NCBI GenBank assembly: GCA_964276095.1
Contig: CAXYDR010000001.1
Coordinates: 1,054,001-1,118,000, forward strand
Length of the DNA: 64,000 nucleotides
Source of the DNA: GCA-2733415 sp964276095
GTDB lineage: Bacteria > Bacteroidota > Bacteroidia > Flavobacteriales > Flavobacteriaceae
Direction of reading: 5' to 3'
The translations under genes were made by a program, and so were the position numbers. The notes below the pieces were generated by a model, which did not search any database, was not told the origin of the DNA, and saw only the letters and a list, made by a program, of their open reading frames with translations. Positions 33,697-42,217 of the stretch are shown piece after piece. Every line of letters starts with the position of its first letter. The first letter of the stretch is position 1.

Positions 33697-33817
33697 GGTT
33701 ATAATTAATACCCGAATTAACAATACAACCCATGAATAATTGTAATATTTTAGTACTTATAAACTTCCTGTTAATAGGATTTAAGTACACTTTTTTTCTG
33801 AAATAATTTCTTAATAA

Positions 33818-35320
33818 TTAATTTCTGGATTTCTTAGATGCTATCTTTTTCTGCTTCATTGGAGTCGCTGCCTTTGGGAATCTAACATCGGCATTTTTTG
33901 AGTTTACTGTTCCATCTTTTGCCATTTCATCTTTTCTATTTGCCACTACTTGATAGCTAAAAGCTACATTTGACTTTCCTTTTGCTAATTCTTTAACCGA
34001 AAACCCTTTCAATGATTTATTTGTAACATAAACACCATTACAGTCGCCTTCTAACTGTACATATACACGAAGTGGATGTTTTTCATTGACTATAATATTA
34101 TGTGTGAAAATAGAATCTAAAACAATTGTAGCCTCTCCGTTTACTAATTTCCCTTGTCCATGATCTTCAAATAATATTTCTGGAGCTTCAGGACAAAACA
34201 TATTTACTCTACCTCCTTCTGGGGTATCAACAATTGTAGCAACTGATCCAGTTCCATTAATTTTATACCAAGTACCTCCAATTCTAGCAGAAACGTATGA
34301 GTATTGATTTGCTACTAAGGTAGTTGTATTCATTTTACCAACAATATAGGCTCCCCCCTCATCATTAGTATTCACATTAGAAAATCTATATGCTGCCATA
34401 CCAATATCCTGCCCTGTAAAAGCACCACCAGATCCTTCAGGAGGAACAATTGCACTAGTAACTTCCCCTACACCTACAATACCAACAGCTGCAGTTCCTG
34501 GAGCATAACCATACACTGAGACAGCAGTATCTCCAGATGCATCAGCATATATTGATGTTTCATCATTACCATTAGAATAGGCATTTATTGCATAATCACC
34601 TGTAACAGAAAAAAAATCTCCTGCTGTTGGAGTTGGTGTATTAATACTTACTTGATTATTTACTCCACTGACTAGAAATAAGTCTGAATTAGACATACTT
34701 CCCACTTTTAAGTCGGTATCAACAGTTGTTCCTGGGTTAATCTTAACTTCATTACCCGTACCTGTTTCCGTTAATTCTACTAATGGAGTACCACCAGCTA
34801 CAAGAGCAAGTTGATCTGCAGCTATCCTCCTCATTCCTGTATTTACATCACCTTGCCAAGCATAAGAAGGGTTGCTATCACTTGTTGTTGTTGTGACTCT
34901 AGCATGACCTCCAGTTGTTATACGCAGTTGCTCACTATTATTTGTATAAATATATAAATCTTGAGCATCTGTAGTTCCTAAAAAGTGAGTTCCTGGTGTT
35001 GTACCTGCATTACCTGTTAAAGACCAATCTGTACTTGTAGAACCTCCTAATCGAACCCAGTCTGTACCATCGTTATAATAAAAACCCGGAGTAACATCTC
35101 CTGTTGTAGCGGTATTATAAACAACCATTCCAGCAACATCTGCACTTAGTGGACTTGGACTTGTGGTATTTGTTAATGCCAAACGAGGTAATAATAATCC
35201 GCTTGTTGTACTTGTTACATCTAATATTGAATCAGAATTTGGTGTTGTAGTTCCAATTCCAACTTGTCCAACTGCTAAATAAGTTATCAATAAAAAAGGG
35301 AATACTAATAATTTTTTCAT
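33818..35320 (-). CDS. Secreted protein with VGIGTTTP-type tail-fibre-like repeats
   Basis: A 500-residue exported protein. The start at 35320 begins a signal peptide (MKKLLVFPFLLITYLAVGQ). The opening QVGIGTTTPNSDSILDV and GLLLPRLALTN are typical of a large group of flavobacterial surface proteins related to phage fibre trunks. A long Thr/Ser/Gly-rich region (60-340) follows, then a beta domain (350-440: TIVDTPEGGRVNMFCPEAPEI, IIVNEKHPLRVYVQLEGDCNG, GFSVKELAKGKSNVAFSYQV) and a basic Lys-rich tail (KQKKIASKKSRN). No T9SS sorting domain is recognisable. It might be attached through the tail; function is unknown. Confidence 0.7.
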   Translation of the reverse strand: MKKLLVFPFLLITYLAVGQVGIGTTTPNSDSILDVTSTTSGLLLPRLALTNTTSPSPLSADVAGMVVYNTATTGDVTPGFYYNDGTDWVRLGGSTSTDWSLTGNAGTTPGTHFLGTTDAQDLYIYTNNSEQLRITTGGHARVTTTTSDSNPSYAWQGDVNTGMRRIAADQLALVAGGTPLVELTETGTGNEVKINPGTTVDTDLKVGSMSNSDLFLVSGVNNQVSINTPTPTAGDFFSVTGDYAINAYSNGNDETSIYADASGDTAVSVYGYAPGTAAVGIVGVGEVTSAIVPPEGSGGAFTGQDIGMAAYRFSNVNTNDEGGAYIVGKMNTTTLVANQYSYVSARIGGTWYKINGTGSVATIVDTPEGGRVNMFCPEAPEILFEDHGQGKLVNGEATIVLDSIFTHNIIVNEKHPLRVYVQLEGDCNGVYVTNKSLKGFSVKELAKGKSNVAFSYQVVANRKDEMAKDGTVNSKNADVRFPKAATPMKQKKIASKKSRN

Positions 35321-35482
35321 AATTTTCGGATATCTAAAAAATTTCTGAAGTAATAGTACAACCCTATTCATTTTTACAACACAGGGATTAGGTATTAGAT
35401 GTACGGATTAAAAAAAAGATGTGTGGATTCGCGGAAAAACTACACTTTTAAAGAGGTTTCGACAGATTATTAAAAAAAATTA

Positions 35483-36580
35483 ATGAACAAAACGATTTTA
35501 ATTTTACCTATATTAATTGCATTTTGTTTTAGCATAATGCTATATATAAAATCCAGTAAAAGAAATTATCACTATAAAATATTAGGAGATTATTTCATTT
35601 TATATGTTGTATTATTTACTAGTATGACTTTAGTAGGTGTATTTAATAATGACAATAGCTCTTCTATAATTGTTAATATTTCTTCCTTCTTATTTTTTAC
35701 AACAATCATTACAATCCCTCCTACTTTTTACTTATATATAGTTTATTTATCTGATTTAAAAGATGAAAGGGTTAAATTAAAATATCATTATTACTTACCA
35801 TTACTATTGCTAGTTATAAATTGTATCACATTTTGTTCTTTATTAATAAACACTGATGAAAACTCATATACACATGAACTAATTAGCAACTTTACCACAA
35901 CTATAAATTTTATTGCTATACTATTCATTTTTCCTATACAAAATATATACTATATTTTTAAAACTATAAAAATCTATCAGCATCATAAAATTGAAATTAA
36001 CAAAGTATTTTCCTATAAAAAAGGAGTTGATTTAAGATGGATGCTACATTATATTTTGGGGTATACCATTTTTATTATATGCCTGTATTTAACTCAACTA
36101 ATACCAAAAATTAGTTTACATATTCCGATTAGGATTTTCTTATCAGCTTATTTTTTTTACATAGGAACAAAAGGTTTTAAACAAAATAAAATAAACTTTA
36201 AGGAAGATATCGATTCTTTAAACACAAATAAAGAGGAAAAGATAATAACTAATGAAGAGTTAAAGCAAAAAATAATAAGCGCTATGACTACCGATGAATT
36301 ATTTTTAAATCCTGAATTGACAGTGCACAAGTTAGCTAAATCAATAAACTCGAATAGTAAATATATATCCAATATTATTAATTCTGAATTTCAACAGAAT
36401 TTTGCTGCATATATAAACACCTATCGAATTGAAAAGGCAATGGATTTGTTGAAAAACCCTGATTATAATAATTATACAATTGAAGCTATAAGTAAGGACG
36501 TAGGTTTTAACTCAAAATCAGCTTTTAATATTGCTTTTAAAAAGTTAACAAATCAAACTCCTTCTTCTTATAGGAAATAA
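35483..36580 (+). CDS. Membrane-integrated AraC-type regulator
   Basis: A 365-residue protein with seven N-terminal hydrophobic helices (to about residue 235) and a cytoplasmic AraC/XylS helix-turn-helix domain (about 260-365: LFLNPELTVHKLAKSINSN, NFAAYINTYRIEKAMDLL, YTIEAISKDVGFNSKSAFNIAFKKL). Such 7TM-AraC fusions are common one-component sensors in Bacteroidetes. The sensed ligand is unknown. It is divergent from the VGIGTTTP-protein gene, which might be its target, and shares an intergenic region of 162 bases with it. Confidence 0.88.
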   Translation: MNKTILILPILIAFCFSIMLYIKSSKRNYHYKILGDYFILYVVLFTSMTLVGVFNNDNSSSIIVNISSFLFFTTIITIPPTFYLYIVYLSDLKDERVKLKYHYYLPLLLLVINCITFCSLLINTDENSYTHELISNFTTTINFIAILFIFPIQNIYYIFKTIKIYQHHKIEINKVFSYKKGVDLRWMLHYILGYTIFIICLYLTQLIPKISLHIPIRIFLSAYFFYIGTKGFKQNKINFKEDIDSLNTNKEEKIITNEELKQKIISAMTTDELFLNPELTVHKLAKSINSNSKYISNIINSEFQQNFAAYINTYRIEKAMDLLKNPDYNNYTIEAISKDVGFNSKSAFNIAFKKLTNQTPSSYRK

Positions 36581-36609
36581 CCTAAGAAATACTCTAGGTT
36601 CCTTAAATA

Positions 36610-36640
36610 AAAAAAGCTACACAATATGTGTAGCTTTTTT
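36610..36640. terminator. Bidirectional terminator
   Basis: AAAAAAGCTACACA-ATA-TGTGTAGCTTTTTT between converging genes. Confidence 0.93.
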
Positions 36641-36660
36641 AAAATCTAAAATATTTTCTA

Positions 36661-37767
36661 TTAACTATCAGCATCTAAATAGTTAGGTATCCCATCTAAA
36701 TCTGTATCAGTATAGGTAGCTGTTGTAATGGTAATTATATTTGGTTCAACACTATCATCTACATCTCTATTTACTTCATATTCATTTACACCCAATACAG
36801 GTTCAGTACCTCCGTTAAAAAACGGTGGGTAAACAACAATAACTATATTTTCTTCATCTATAGTCAATATAGGGTCATTATCATCATTAACATCAAGATA
36901 GTTTGGCACACCATCTAAATCTGAGTCATCATTATTCAAATAATGATCTCCATTTAAATCTTCTACATATGTAGGTACTCCATCATCGTCATGGTCTAAC
37001 TCAGTTTCTCCATATACTTTCAACTTAAAAATTAAAGGTGTATAAGCAGAAATACTACCTGCTGATCCTGAATAATACCCTAAGCCTGAAGGCATAAAAA
37101 CTGCACCTACTCCAAAATCAGAATATGTAAAAGTACCATCTCCTACTGGTGTTACCGTAGCAGCAATATTGAATTCTGAAACAGATTCCGAAAAACCTTT
37201 AACTGTAGAAGCTAAATCCAATTTAACAGGATTTAAAGCATTATCAAAAACATCATTTAACAATGTCATTCCCTCATATGAAACTAGTGCTTCATCACAA
37301 AATTTTGGTTGCTCTGAACCAGAACCCTGATTTATTTTTAATATGTATAAAGTATGGGCTACACCTTCTACATAAATAATCTTTTCTACAATTTTAAAGA
37401 CGCTATTATCATTCTCATCACTAATTAAATAGTTAATTAATGGAGTTCTATTAAAAACTGTAGTATTATCTATATCAGAAACATCAATTACCCCATCACC
37501 ATTAGAATCATACCCCGTTACTTCAGAGTCTTCAGAAAATTTAATGTCATATTTAAACACACCAGGGTCAAAACTACCTGCATTATTAAATTCCTCTTCA
37601 TTAAAATAATTGTTTGTTAAAAAACTAACTATTGCAGCATCATCTATAGGAGCAAGTTGCCAATAAGGAATTTCAATAGTGGTAGTTGTTGAATCATCTT
37701 TTTGACAAGAAAACAAACCTATTAAAATAAAAAATAATAGTGTACTTTTTAATATTCTATTCATCAT
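36661..37767 (-). CDS. FKBP-like lipoprotein with calcium-type repeats
   Basis: A 368-residue lipoprotein (Cys21 in LFSCQKDD). The N-terminal part (25-155) is unknown; residues about 155-255 have an FKBP-type PPIase layout (CDEALVSYEGMTLLNDVFDNALNP ... GAVFMPSGLGYYSG ... STPL-like YTPLIFKLKVYGE), but catalytic aromatic residues were not confirmed. The tail holds thrombospondin type 3-like repeats (DHDDDGVPTYVEDLNGDHYL, SDLDGVPNYLDVNDDND, DTDLDGIPNYLDADS) typical of calcium-binding rods. Family FKBP-TSP3 lipoproteins occur in Bacteroidetes. The role is unknown. Probably periplasmic or surface-exposed. Confidence 0.75.
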   Translation of the reverse strand: MMNRILKSTLLFFILIGLFSCQKDDSTTTTIEIPYWQLAPIDDAAIVSFLTNNYFNEEEFNNAGSFDPGVFKYDIKFSEDSEVTGYDSNGDGVIDVSDIDNTTVFNRTPLINYLISDENDNSVFKIVEKIIYVEGVAHTLYILKINQGSGSEQPKFCDEALVSYEGMTLLNDVFDNALNPVKLDLASTVKGFSESVSEFNIAATVTPVGDGTFTYSDFGVGAVFMPSGLGYYSGSAGSISAYTPLIFKLKVYGETELDHDDDGVPTYVEDLNGDHYLNNDDSDLDGVPNYLDVNDDNDPILTIDEENIVIVVYPPFFNGGTEPVLGVNEYEVNRDVDDSVEPNIITITTATYTDTDLDGIPNYLDADS

Positions 37768-37838
37768 TACTCAATTTTGACGGCAAGATACAATTTTATC
37801 TTACTTTTGTTTTTATTTTAACATTGATTTTAGATAAA

Positions 37839-38210
37839 ATGAGGGTTGATAAATATTTATGGTGTATTCGCTTCTTCAAAACAAGAAGTATTGCTACAGA
37901 AGCCTGTAAAAAAGGTCATATTCGTATTAATGATAATCAAGTAAAACCATCAAGAGAGGTTTATGCTACCGATAAAATTAATATCAGAAAAAATCAAATT
38001 AACTATGTCGTTCAAGTTTTAGACATTCCTAAAAACAGAGTTGGTGCTAAAATAGTAGATCTCTACAGAAAAGATATTACTCCAAAGGAAGCTTTTGAAC
38101 ACTTAGAACTATTAAAATATTCAAAAGATTACTATAGAAAAAAAGGAATTGGTAGGCCTACTAAAAAAGACAGACGAGATATTGATGGTTATAGTTCGGA
38201 AGAAGAATAA
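37839..38210 (+). CDS. S4-domain RNA-binding protein (Hsp15-like)
   Basis: A 123-residue protein. The start at 37839 gives MRVDKYLWCIRFFKTRS, the normal beginning of Hsp15-type S4 domains; the upstream open frame overlaps the divergent gene and is noncoding. The domain shows RSIATEACKKGHIRIND and VKPSREVYATDKINIRK. Hsp15 binds free 50S subunits carrying nascent chains and has a heat-shock role. The C-terminal extension is basic (YYRKKGIGRPTKKDRRDID). Followed 44 bases on by a PRTase gene. Confidence 0.9.
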   Translation: MRVDKYLWCIRFFKTRSIATEACKKGHIRINDNQVKPSREVYATDKINIRKNQINYVVQVLDIPKNRVGAKIVDLYRKDITPKEAFEHLELLKYSKDYYRKKGIGRPTKKDRRDIDGYSSEEE

Positions 38211-38254
38211 AAATAATTAACTTTGAATTGACTTTTATACTGTAATTACACCAT

Positions 38255-38758
38255 ATGAAAACTGAAAACAACATAATCCTTACCAATACTCAAATCAATC
38301 ATAAAATAAGAAGAATTGCATTACAAATTCTTGAAAGCAATATTGTTGAGTCACAGATTATATTAGCTGGAATTTCAAAAAATGGTTTTTTAATTGCTGA
38401 AAAACTAAAACAAGCCATTACAGATTATTCTGATGTAGAAATCATTCTTTGTGAGGTTTTTGTTAATAAAAAAGAATTGCTTAATGAGGTTACTGTTTCA
38501 ATTAATATAGAAGAGTATACAAATAAGTCCGTAATATTAATAGATGACGTATTACATTCTGGCGCTACATTAATATATGGAGTAAAACACTTTTTAAACG
38601 TTCCTTTAAAACAATTAAAAACGGCTGTACTTATAAACAGAAACCATAAAAAATACCCTATAAAAGCAGATTTTAAAGGGCTTTCATTATCTACATCTAT
38701 TAATGAACATGTTGAAATCATTTTTAATAACGACACAGCACAAGCGGTTTTAATATAA
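38255..38758 (+). CDS. Phosphoribosyltransferase, PyrR-like
   Basis: A 167-residue type I phosphoribosyltransferase with the PRPP loop VILIDDVLHSGATLIYGV near residues 90-107 and the strand IILAGISKNGFLIAEKL. Overall it resembles PyrR (uracil PRTase/attenuation protein) but lacks parts needed to be sure. The substrate is not assignable. Its 3' end overlaps the convergent aroK by 9 bases. It may be cotranscribed with the S4 gene. Confidence 0.8.
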   Translation: MKTENNIILTNTQINHKIRRIALQILESNIVESQIILAGISKNGFLIAEKLKQAITDYSDVEIILCEVFVNKKELLNEVTVSINIEEYTNKSVILIDDVLHSGATLIYGVKHFLNVPLKQLKTAVLINRNHKKYPIKADFKGLSLSTSINEHVEIIFNNDTAQAVLI

Positions 38759-39268
38759 TCCCTTCACAATATTTTCTACTACTTCATTAACTGTTAAATT
38801 ATCAGTAGCTATAATATTTGTTGCTTGACTATAAAAGCTTTGCCGTTCAAATAAATGTATTGCAATAAACTCTATTAAATCATCCTTTGTTTTAAGGTGG
38901 CTAATTAATGGTCTATGCTCTTTTTCTAAAAACAATCTATCGCTTAAACTTTTAGGCAATAATTTTAAATAAATAGATTTTGAATTTTCTGAATTAATCA
39001 ATTCTATATTTCCAGAAAAACATGGTGTTCCACCACCTAACGACAAAACCGCGTTGCTTTTTAAAGCATAAATTTCCTTTAAGCAAGAATTTTCTAATTT
39101 TCTAAAATAAATTTCACCTTTAGACTTAAATATTTCTTTAACACTTAACTGTTCCTTTTCTTCAATGAAATTATCCAAATCGATAAATTCATATCCTAAA
39201 ATTGTTGCTAATTGTAAACCAATTGTTGATTTACCCGAGCCCATATACCCCAATAATGTAATAATCAT
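38750..39268 (-). CDS. aroK: Shikimate kinase
   Basis: Phosphorylates shikimate at C3 in the chorismate pathway. 172 residues, standard length. Walker A LLGYMGSGKSTIG at the N terminus, shikimate-binding DLDNFIEEKEQ, the RK pair in FRKLENSCL, GGGTPCF near 80, the adenine/lid arginine in EHRPLI and the terminal RQSFYSQA. The convergent stop codons overlap by 9 bases, so both messages would be antisense to each other over that stretch. Monocistronic. Confidence 0.95.
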   Translation of the reverse strand: MIITLLGYMGSGKSTIGLQLATILGYEFIDLDNFIEEKEQLSVKEIFKSKGEIYFRKLENSCLKEIYALKSNAVLSLGGGTPCFSGNIELINSENSKSIYLKLLPKSLSDRLFLEKEHRPLISHLKTKDDLIEFIAIHLFERQSFYSQATNIIATDNLTVNEVVENIVKGLY

Positions 39269-39342
39269 AATCTATTAAATACTCTTAGTTAACGATTTAC
39301 AAATATCTTAAAATTATTTCAAAAAAATATCAAAAAAAAGGC

Positions 39343-39372
39343 TTGATAAATTAATTAATCCTCTTATATTTG
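39343..39372 (+). promoter_or_regulatory. Promoter of the tRNA-Lys cluster
   Basis: TTG (39343-39345), 19 bases, TATATTTG (39365-39372), the same layout as the SRP RNA promoter, 31 bases ahead of the first tRNA. Confidence 0.8.
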
Positions 39373-39403
39373 CACCCGCAATCACGAATATATGTTTGCA
39401 TTA

Positions 39404-39476
39404 GATCTGGTAGCTCAGTTGGTAGAGCATCTCCCTTTTAAGGAGAGGGTCCTGGGTTCGAGCCCCAGCCAGATCA
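39404..39476 (+). tRNA. tRNA-Lys(UUU), copy 1
   Basis: 73 bases; acceptor GATCTGG/CCAGATC, anticodon loop CTTTTAA, T arm GGGTTCGAGCCCC. No CCA encoded. Identical to copies 2 and 3. Confidence 0.98.
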
Positions 39477-39523
39477 CTAAAATTAAGTTAATTCTTAATT
39501 TTATTATTACATATTGAAATATT

Positions 39524-39596
39524 GATCTGGTAGCTCAGTTGGTAGAGCATCTCCCTTTTAAGGAGAGGGTCCTGGGTTCGAGCCCCAGCCAGATCA
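39524..39596 (+). tRNA. tRNA-Lys(UUU), copy 2
   Basis: Identical in all 73 bases to copy 1. Confidence 0.98.
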
Positions 39597-39644
39597 CTAA
39601 AAATTAAGTTAACCCTTAATTTTATTATTACATATTGAAATTTA

Positions 39645-39717
39645 GATCTGGTAGCTCAGTTGGTAGAGCATCTCCCTTTTAAGGAGAGGGTCCTGGGTTC
39701 GAGCCCCAGCCAGATCA
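39645..39717 (+). tRNA. tRNA-Lys(UUU), copy 3
   Basis: Identical to copies 1 and 2; followed by a full terminator. Confidence 0.98.
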
Positions 39718-39719
39718 CT

Positions 39720-39750
39720 AAAAAGTTAAGCACCTCGCTTAACTTTTTTT
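39720..39750 (+). terminator. Terminator after the tRNA-Lys array
   Basis: AAAAAGTTAAGC-ACCTC-GCTTAACTTTTTTT. Confidence 0.85.
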
Positions 39751-39762
39751 GTTTCTAATAAT

Positions 39763-39846
39763 GCGCACGTGGCGGAATTGGTAGACGCGCTAGCTTGAGG
39801 GGTTAGTGGAGTAAACTCCATGGAAGTTCGAGCCTTCTCGTGCGCA
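39763..39846 (+). tRNA. tRNA-Leu(GAG)
   Basis: 84 bases with the long variable arm of class II tRNAs; acceptor GCGCACG/CGTGCGC, anticodon arm CTAGC-TTGAGGG-GTTAG reading GAG, T arm GAAGTTCGAGCCTTC. No CCA encoded. Confidence 0.95.
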
Positions 39847-39977
39847 CTATATAAAATTACAGCACCTGCACCACACTAACATATCACTGAACAAAATTTT
39901 CTAATTTAAAATATTGTTGTAACTTTTAATTACGGTTAAAGATATGTTAACAACATATTACGCTACTCATTTAAATT

Positions 39978-39985
39978 TAACTTTG
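39978..39985 (+). promoter_or_regulatory. -7 box of the OmpA-family gene
   Basis: TAACTTTG, 25 bases before the start codon; no exact TTG at -33. Confidence 0.5.
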
Positions 39986-40010
39986 TTATATAATATAAAA
40001 ACCACACTTT

Positions 40011-40865
40011 ATGAGAACCAAATTGTTTGTACCTATTACTGCATTAATTCTTCTTAGCTCATGTGTTTCTCAAAAGAAATTTACATCTCTAGAAGAGAAA
40101 CAAAAAAAAACACAAGACTTATTAAATTCCGCAACTGTAAAACTGAATAGCTGCCTAGAAGATCGCGCCTCTTTTTCTGCTCGCTCTAAAGCACTAGAAG
40201 AACAACTTGCCGATTTAAGAAACACAAATAAAGGATTAATGGAAAGCACAAAGGATCTTACCATTCTTACCACAAAAGGAGCTACCAATCTTGAAAAATC
40301 TTTAGAAAGTTTACAAGAAAAAGATTTAAAAATATCACGTCTTCAAGATGCTTTAACAAAAAAAGACAGTGTTACACTTGCCATAGTCACAAATTTAAAA
40401 CGCGAGGTAGGAATCAACGACCCAGATATAGAAATAAGTGTTGAAAAAGGAGTTGTGTTTATTTCTATTGCTGATAAACTATTATTTAAAAGCGGTAGCT
40501 ACAATGTTAACAACAGAGCTAAAGAAATACTAGCAAAGGTTGCTAAAGTAGTAAACAGTAAACCAACCTTTGAATGCATGGTTGAAAGCCACACAGACAA
40601 TAAATCATTTGCAAGCGGAATACTATTAGATAATTGGGATTTAAGTGTAAAACGCGCCACTTCTATTGTTCGTGTTTTAGAAAGCTTACAAGTAAAGCCT
40701 GAGCAATTAATTGCCGCTGGAAGAAGTTACTATGTACCATTAGTTGATAATGACACTGCTGAAAACAGAACTAAAAATCGTAGAACTAGAATTGTTATCT
40801 TACCTAAGATTGATGAATTCTATGATATGATAGAGAAAGAAATGAAAAGTTTAGCTAAAGAATAA
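40011..40865 (+). CDS. OmpA-family peptidoglycan-associated lipoprotein
   Basis: A 284-residue lipoprotein: Cys18 in LILLSSCVSQKK, then a long coiled-coil (about 25-125, with many Lys/Glu and Leu heptads) and an OmpA/MotB-type domain (about 140-270: VFISIADKLLFKSGSYNVNNRA, ESHTDNKSFA, NWDLSVKRATSIVRVLESL, AAGRSYYVPLVDN, NRTKNRRTRIVILPK). The aspartate and arginine that hold diaminopimelate are seen in HTDN and KRAT. It would tie the outer membrane to the cell wall. Own terminator, convergent with the yceI operon. Confidence 0.92.
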   Translation: MRTKLFVPITALILLSSCVSQKKFTSLEEKQKKTQDLLNSATVKLNSCLEDRASFSARSKALEEQLADLRNTNKGLMESTKDLTILTTKGATNLEKSLESLQEKDLKISRLQDALTKKDSVTLAIVTNLKREVGINDPDIEISVEKGVVFISIADKLLFKSGSYNVNNRAKEILAKVAKVVNSKPTFECMVESHTDNKSFASGILLDNWDLSVKRATSIVRVLESLQVKPEQLIAAGRSYYVPLVDNDTAENRTKNRRTRIVILPKIDEFYDMIEKEMKSLAKE

Positions 40866-40880
40866 ATACAAAATATCTTA

Positions 40881-40920
40881 AATAAAAAAAGCTGCAGTAA
40901 TTACTGCAGCTTTTTTTATT
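40881..40920. terminator. Bidirectional terminator, 40-bp perfect palindrome
   Basis: AATAAAAAAAGCTGCAGTAA joined directly to its exact complement, between converging genes. Confidence 0.95.
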
Positions 40921-40933
40921 TATTAAAATGCTA

Positions 40934-41506
40934 TTAAAATTTAATAGCTACATCAATATCAAATTCGTCAGAAATTGCTTTGTCTTTTAAATCATCAAAG
41001 AAACTTGCTGAACCATATTTAATACCATATTTTGTTCTGTCAATCTTTAATTTAGCTATAGCAGAATTTGCTTCAACTTTCATTTCAAAGTTAACAGGAC
41101 TAGTAATTCCTTTAATTGTTAAGTCAGCAGCTACATGATAATGTGCACCGTGACCACTTAATTTAGTAAACTTTAAAGCAGCTGTAGGATACTTGTCAGA
41201 ACCAAAAAAGTCATCTGCTTTTAAGTGTCCAGCTAACTTATCAGCATACTCACCTTCAATGTCTGTAACTTTTATTGAAGTCATATCAATAACTATATTA
41301 CCTCCTTTTAGCTCATCACCATCAAAAGATAAAACCCCTTCTTTTAAATTGATTGTACCTGAATGCTCCCCAGTTACTTTGTACCCTTTCCAATTAATTG
41401 TACTTTCAATTACTTTTACTTCTTTATTTACTATTGTAGTAAATGCAAATGATGCAAATGCAATAACTGCTACTAATCCAATTTTTAAACCTTTGTTTGT
41501 TTTCAT
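40934..41506 (-). CDS. YceI-family lipocalin-like protein
   Basis: A 190-residue exported protein: signal peptide ending FASFAFTTIVNKE, then the YceI beta barrel (STINWKGYKVTGEHSGTINLKEG, VIDMTSI, KLAGHLKADDFFGSDKYPTAALKFTKL, HYHVAADLTIKGITSPVNFEM, KIDRTKYGIKYGSASFF). YceI proteins bind polyisoprenoids or other apolar ligands. It follows a marR gene in the same direction with 20 bases between, so it is likely controlled by that repressor. Confidence 0.94.
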   Translation of the reverse strand: MKTNKGLKIGLVAVIAFASFAFTTIVNKEVKVIESTINWKGYKVTGEHSGTINLKEGVLSFDGDELKGGNIVIDMTSIKVTDIEGEYADKLAGHLKADDFFGSDKYPTAALKFTKLSGHGAHYHVAADLTIKGITSPVNFEMKVEANSAIAKLKIDRTKYGIKYGSASFFDDLKDKAISDEFDIDVAIKF

Positions 41507-41526
41507 CTTATTTATTTAGTTAATTA

Positions 41527-41982
41527 TTATTCTCTTAATTTTTCTAACAACTTGTTTAAAGTTGTCGCTTCATCTTTTGTAAACTTTAATAAGTTTTTAT
41601 TTTCTAACTTATCTAATTCAGGATCTATGCTAGTCAATAAACTAAGTCCCTTTTCAGTAATTACTACTTCTATTTTTCTTCTATTTTCCTTACAAGTATT
41701 TCTTTCCACTAAACCCTTCAAAAGTAATTTATCTATCAATCTTCCTGCATTACTATTTTTATGCACCATACGTTCTTGTATCGTACTTAAATTTGCCGGA
41801 CATCCTTTTTGACCTCTTAAAATTCTTAATACATTAAATTGAGGACCTGTAATTTCAAATTGCTTAAAAAATGCAGCATACTTTTCCGCTATATAATTAT
41901 TAGTACAAAGCAAGTTTAAAATCACCTCTTTTGATAAAGACAACACTGCATCACTTTTTAATATAGAAGATAAATTACTCAT
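41527..41982 (-). CDS. MarR-family transcriptional regulator
   Basis: A 151-residue winged-helix repressor. The ATG at 41982 is preferred over the TTG at 41988, which lies inside the operator palindrome. MarR features: QFEITGPQFNVLRILRGQ, the recognition region LSTIQERMVHKNSNAGRLIDKLLLKGLVERN and the wing NRRKIEVVITEKGLSLL. First gene of an operon with yceI. A perfect inverted repeat overlapping the start region (41982-42006) is the probable autoregulatory site. Confidence 0.93.
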   Translation of the reverse strand: MSNLSSILKSDAVLSLSKEVILNLLCTNNYIAEKYAAFFKQFEITGPQFNVLRILRGQKGCPANLSTIQERMVHKNSNAGRLIDKLLLKGLVERNTCKENRRKIEVVITEKGLSLLTSIDPELDKLENKNLLKFTKDEATTLNKLLEKLRE

Positions 41983-42006
41983 GTACAAACAACATTTGTT
42001 GGTACA
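41982..42006. promoter_or_regulatory. Probable MarR operator
   Basis: TGTAC-A-AACAA-CAT-TTGTT-G-GTACA, 25 bases, arms perfectly inverted, touching the marR start codon. Size and position suit a MarR dimer. Confidence 0.65.
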
Positions 42007-42152
42007 AATGTAATGTAATTATATAGATGTTATTAAAATTTTAGAAAAATTTAACTTTTAAAATTTAAAAAAAACCATGTATTAAAATATTAATTCAATA
42101 TTTTTTAAAATAAAAGCCTACTAATCCAATAGAATTTATATATTTGTTCATG

Positions 42153-42217
42153 GTTTATAATTAAGGGGTTAATAATTAAACTATATAAGCAACGTTATTT
42201 CATGACGTTGCTTTTCT
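42153..42217 (+). ncRNA. Possible small RNA between marR and gltP-like gene
   Basis: The 463-base gap between the marR operator and the transporter gene has no ORF. A TATATTTG box at 42139-42146 is followed 40 bases later by an isolated terminator hairpin AAGCAACGT/ACGTTGCTT (42187-42213) with a T-rich tail. No plus-strand gene precedes it, so a transcript of about 60 bases would account for both. No exact -33 TTG is seen. The rest of the gap (42218-42469) is AT-rich and shows nothing clear. Confidence 0.35.

Larger units (their letters stand above)
39404..39717 (+). repeat. Tandem array of three tRNA-Lys units
   Basis: The tRNA with its spacer recurs with periods of 120 and 121 bases; the three tRNAs are identical and the two spacers differ at a few bases. 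Each spacer carries an AAAATTAAG / CTTAATTTT hairpin (39479-39502, and 39599-39623), probably a processing or weak terminator signal. Confidence 0.95.

Noticed and set aside
39404..39717. CRISPR array from regularly spaced repeats.
   Set aside because: The repeats are complete tRNA-Lys genes and the spacers are alike, not unique.
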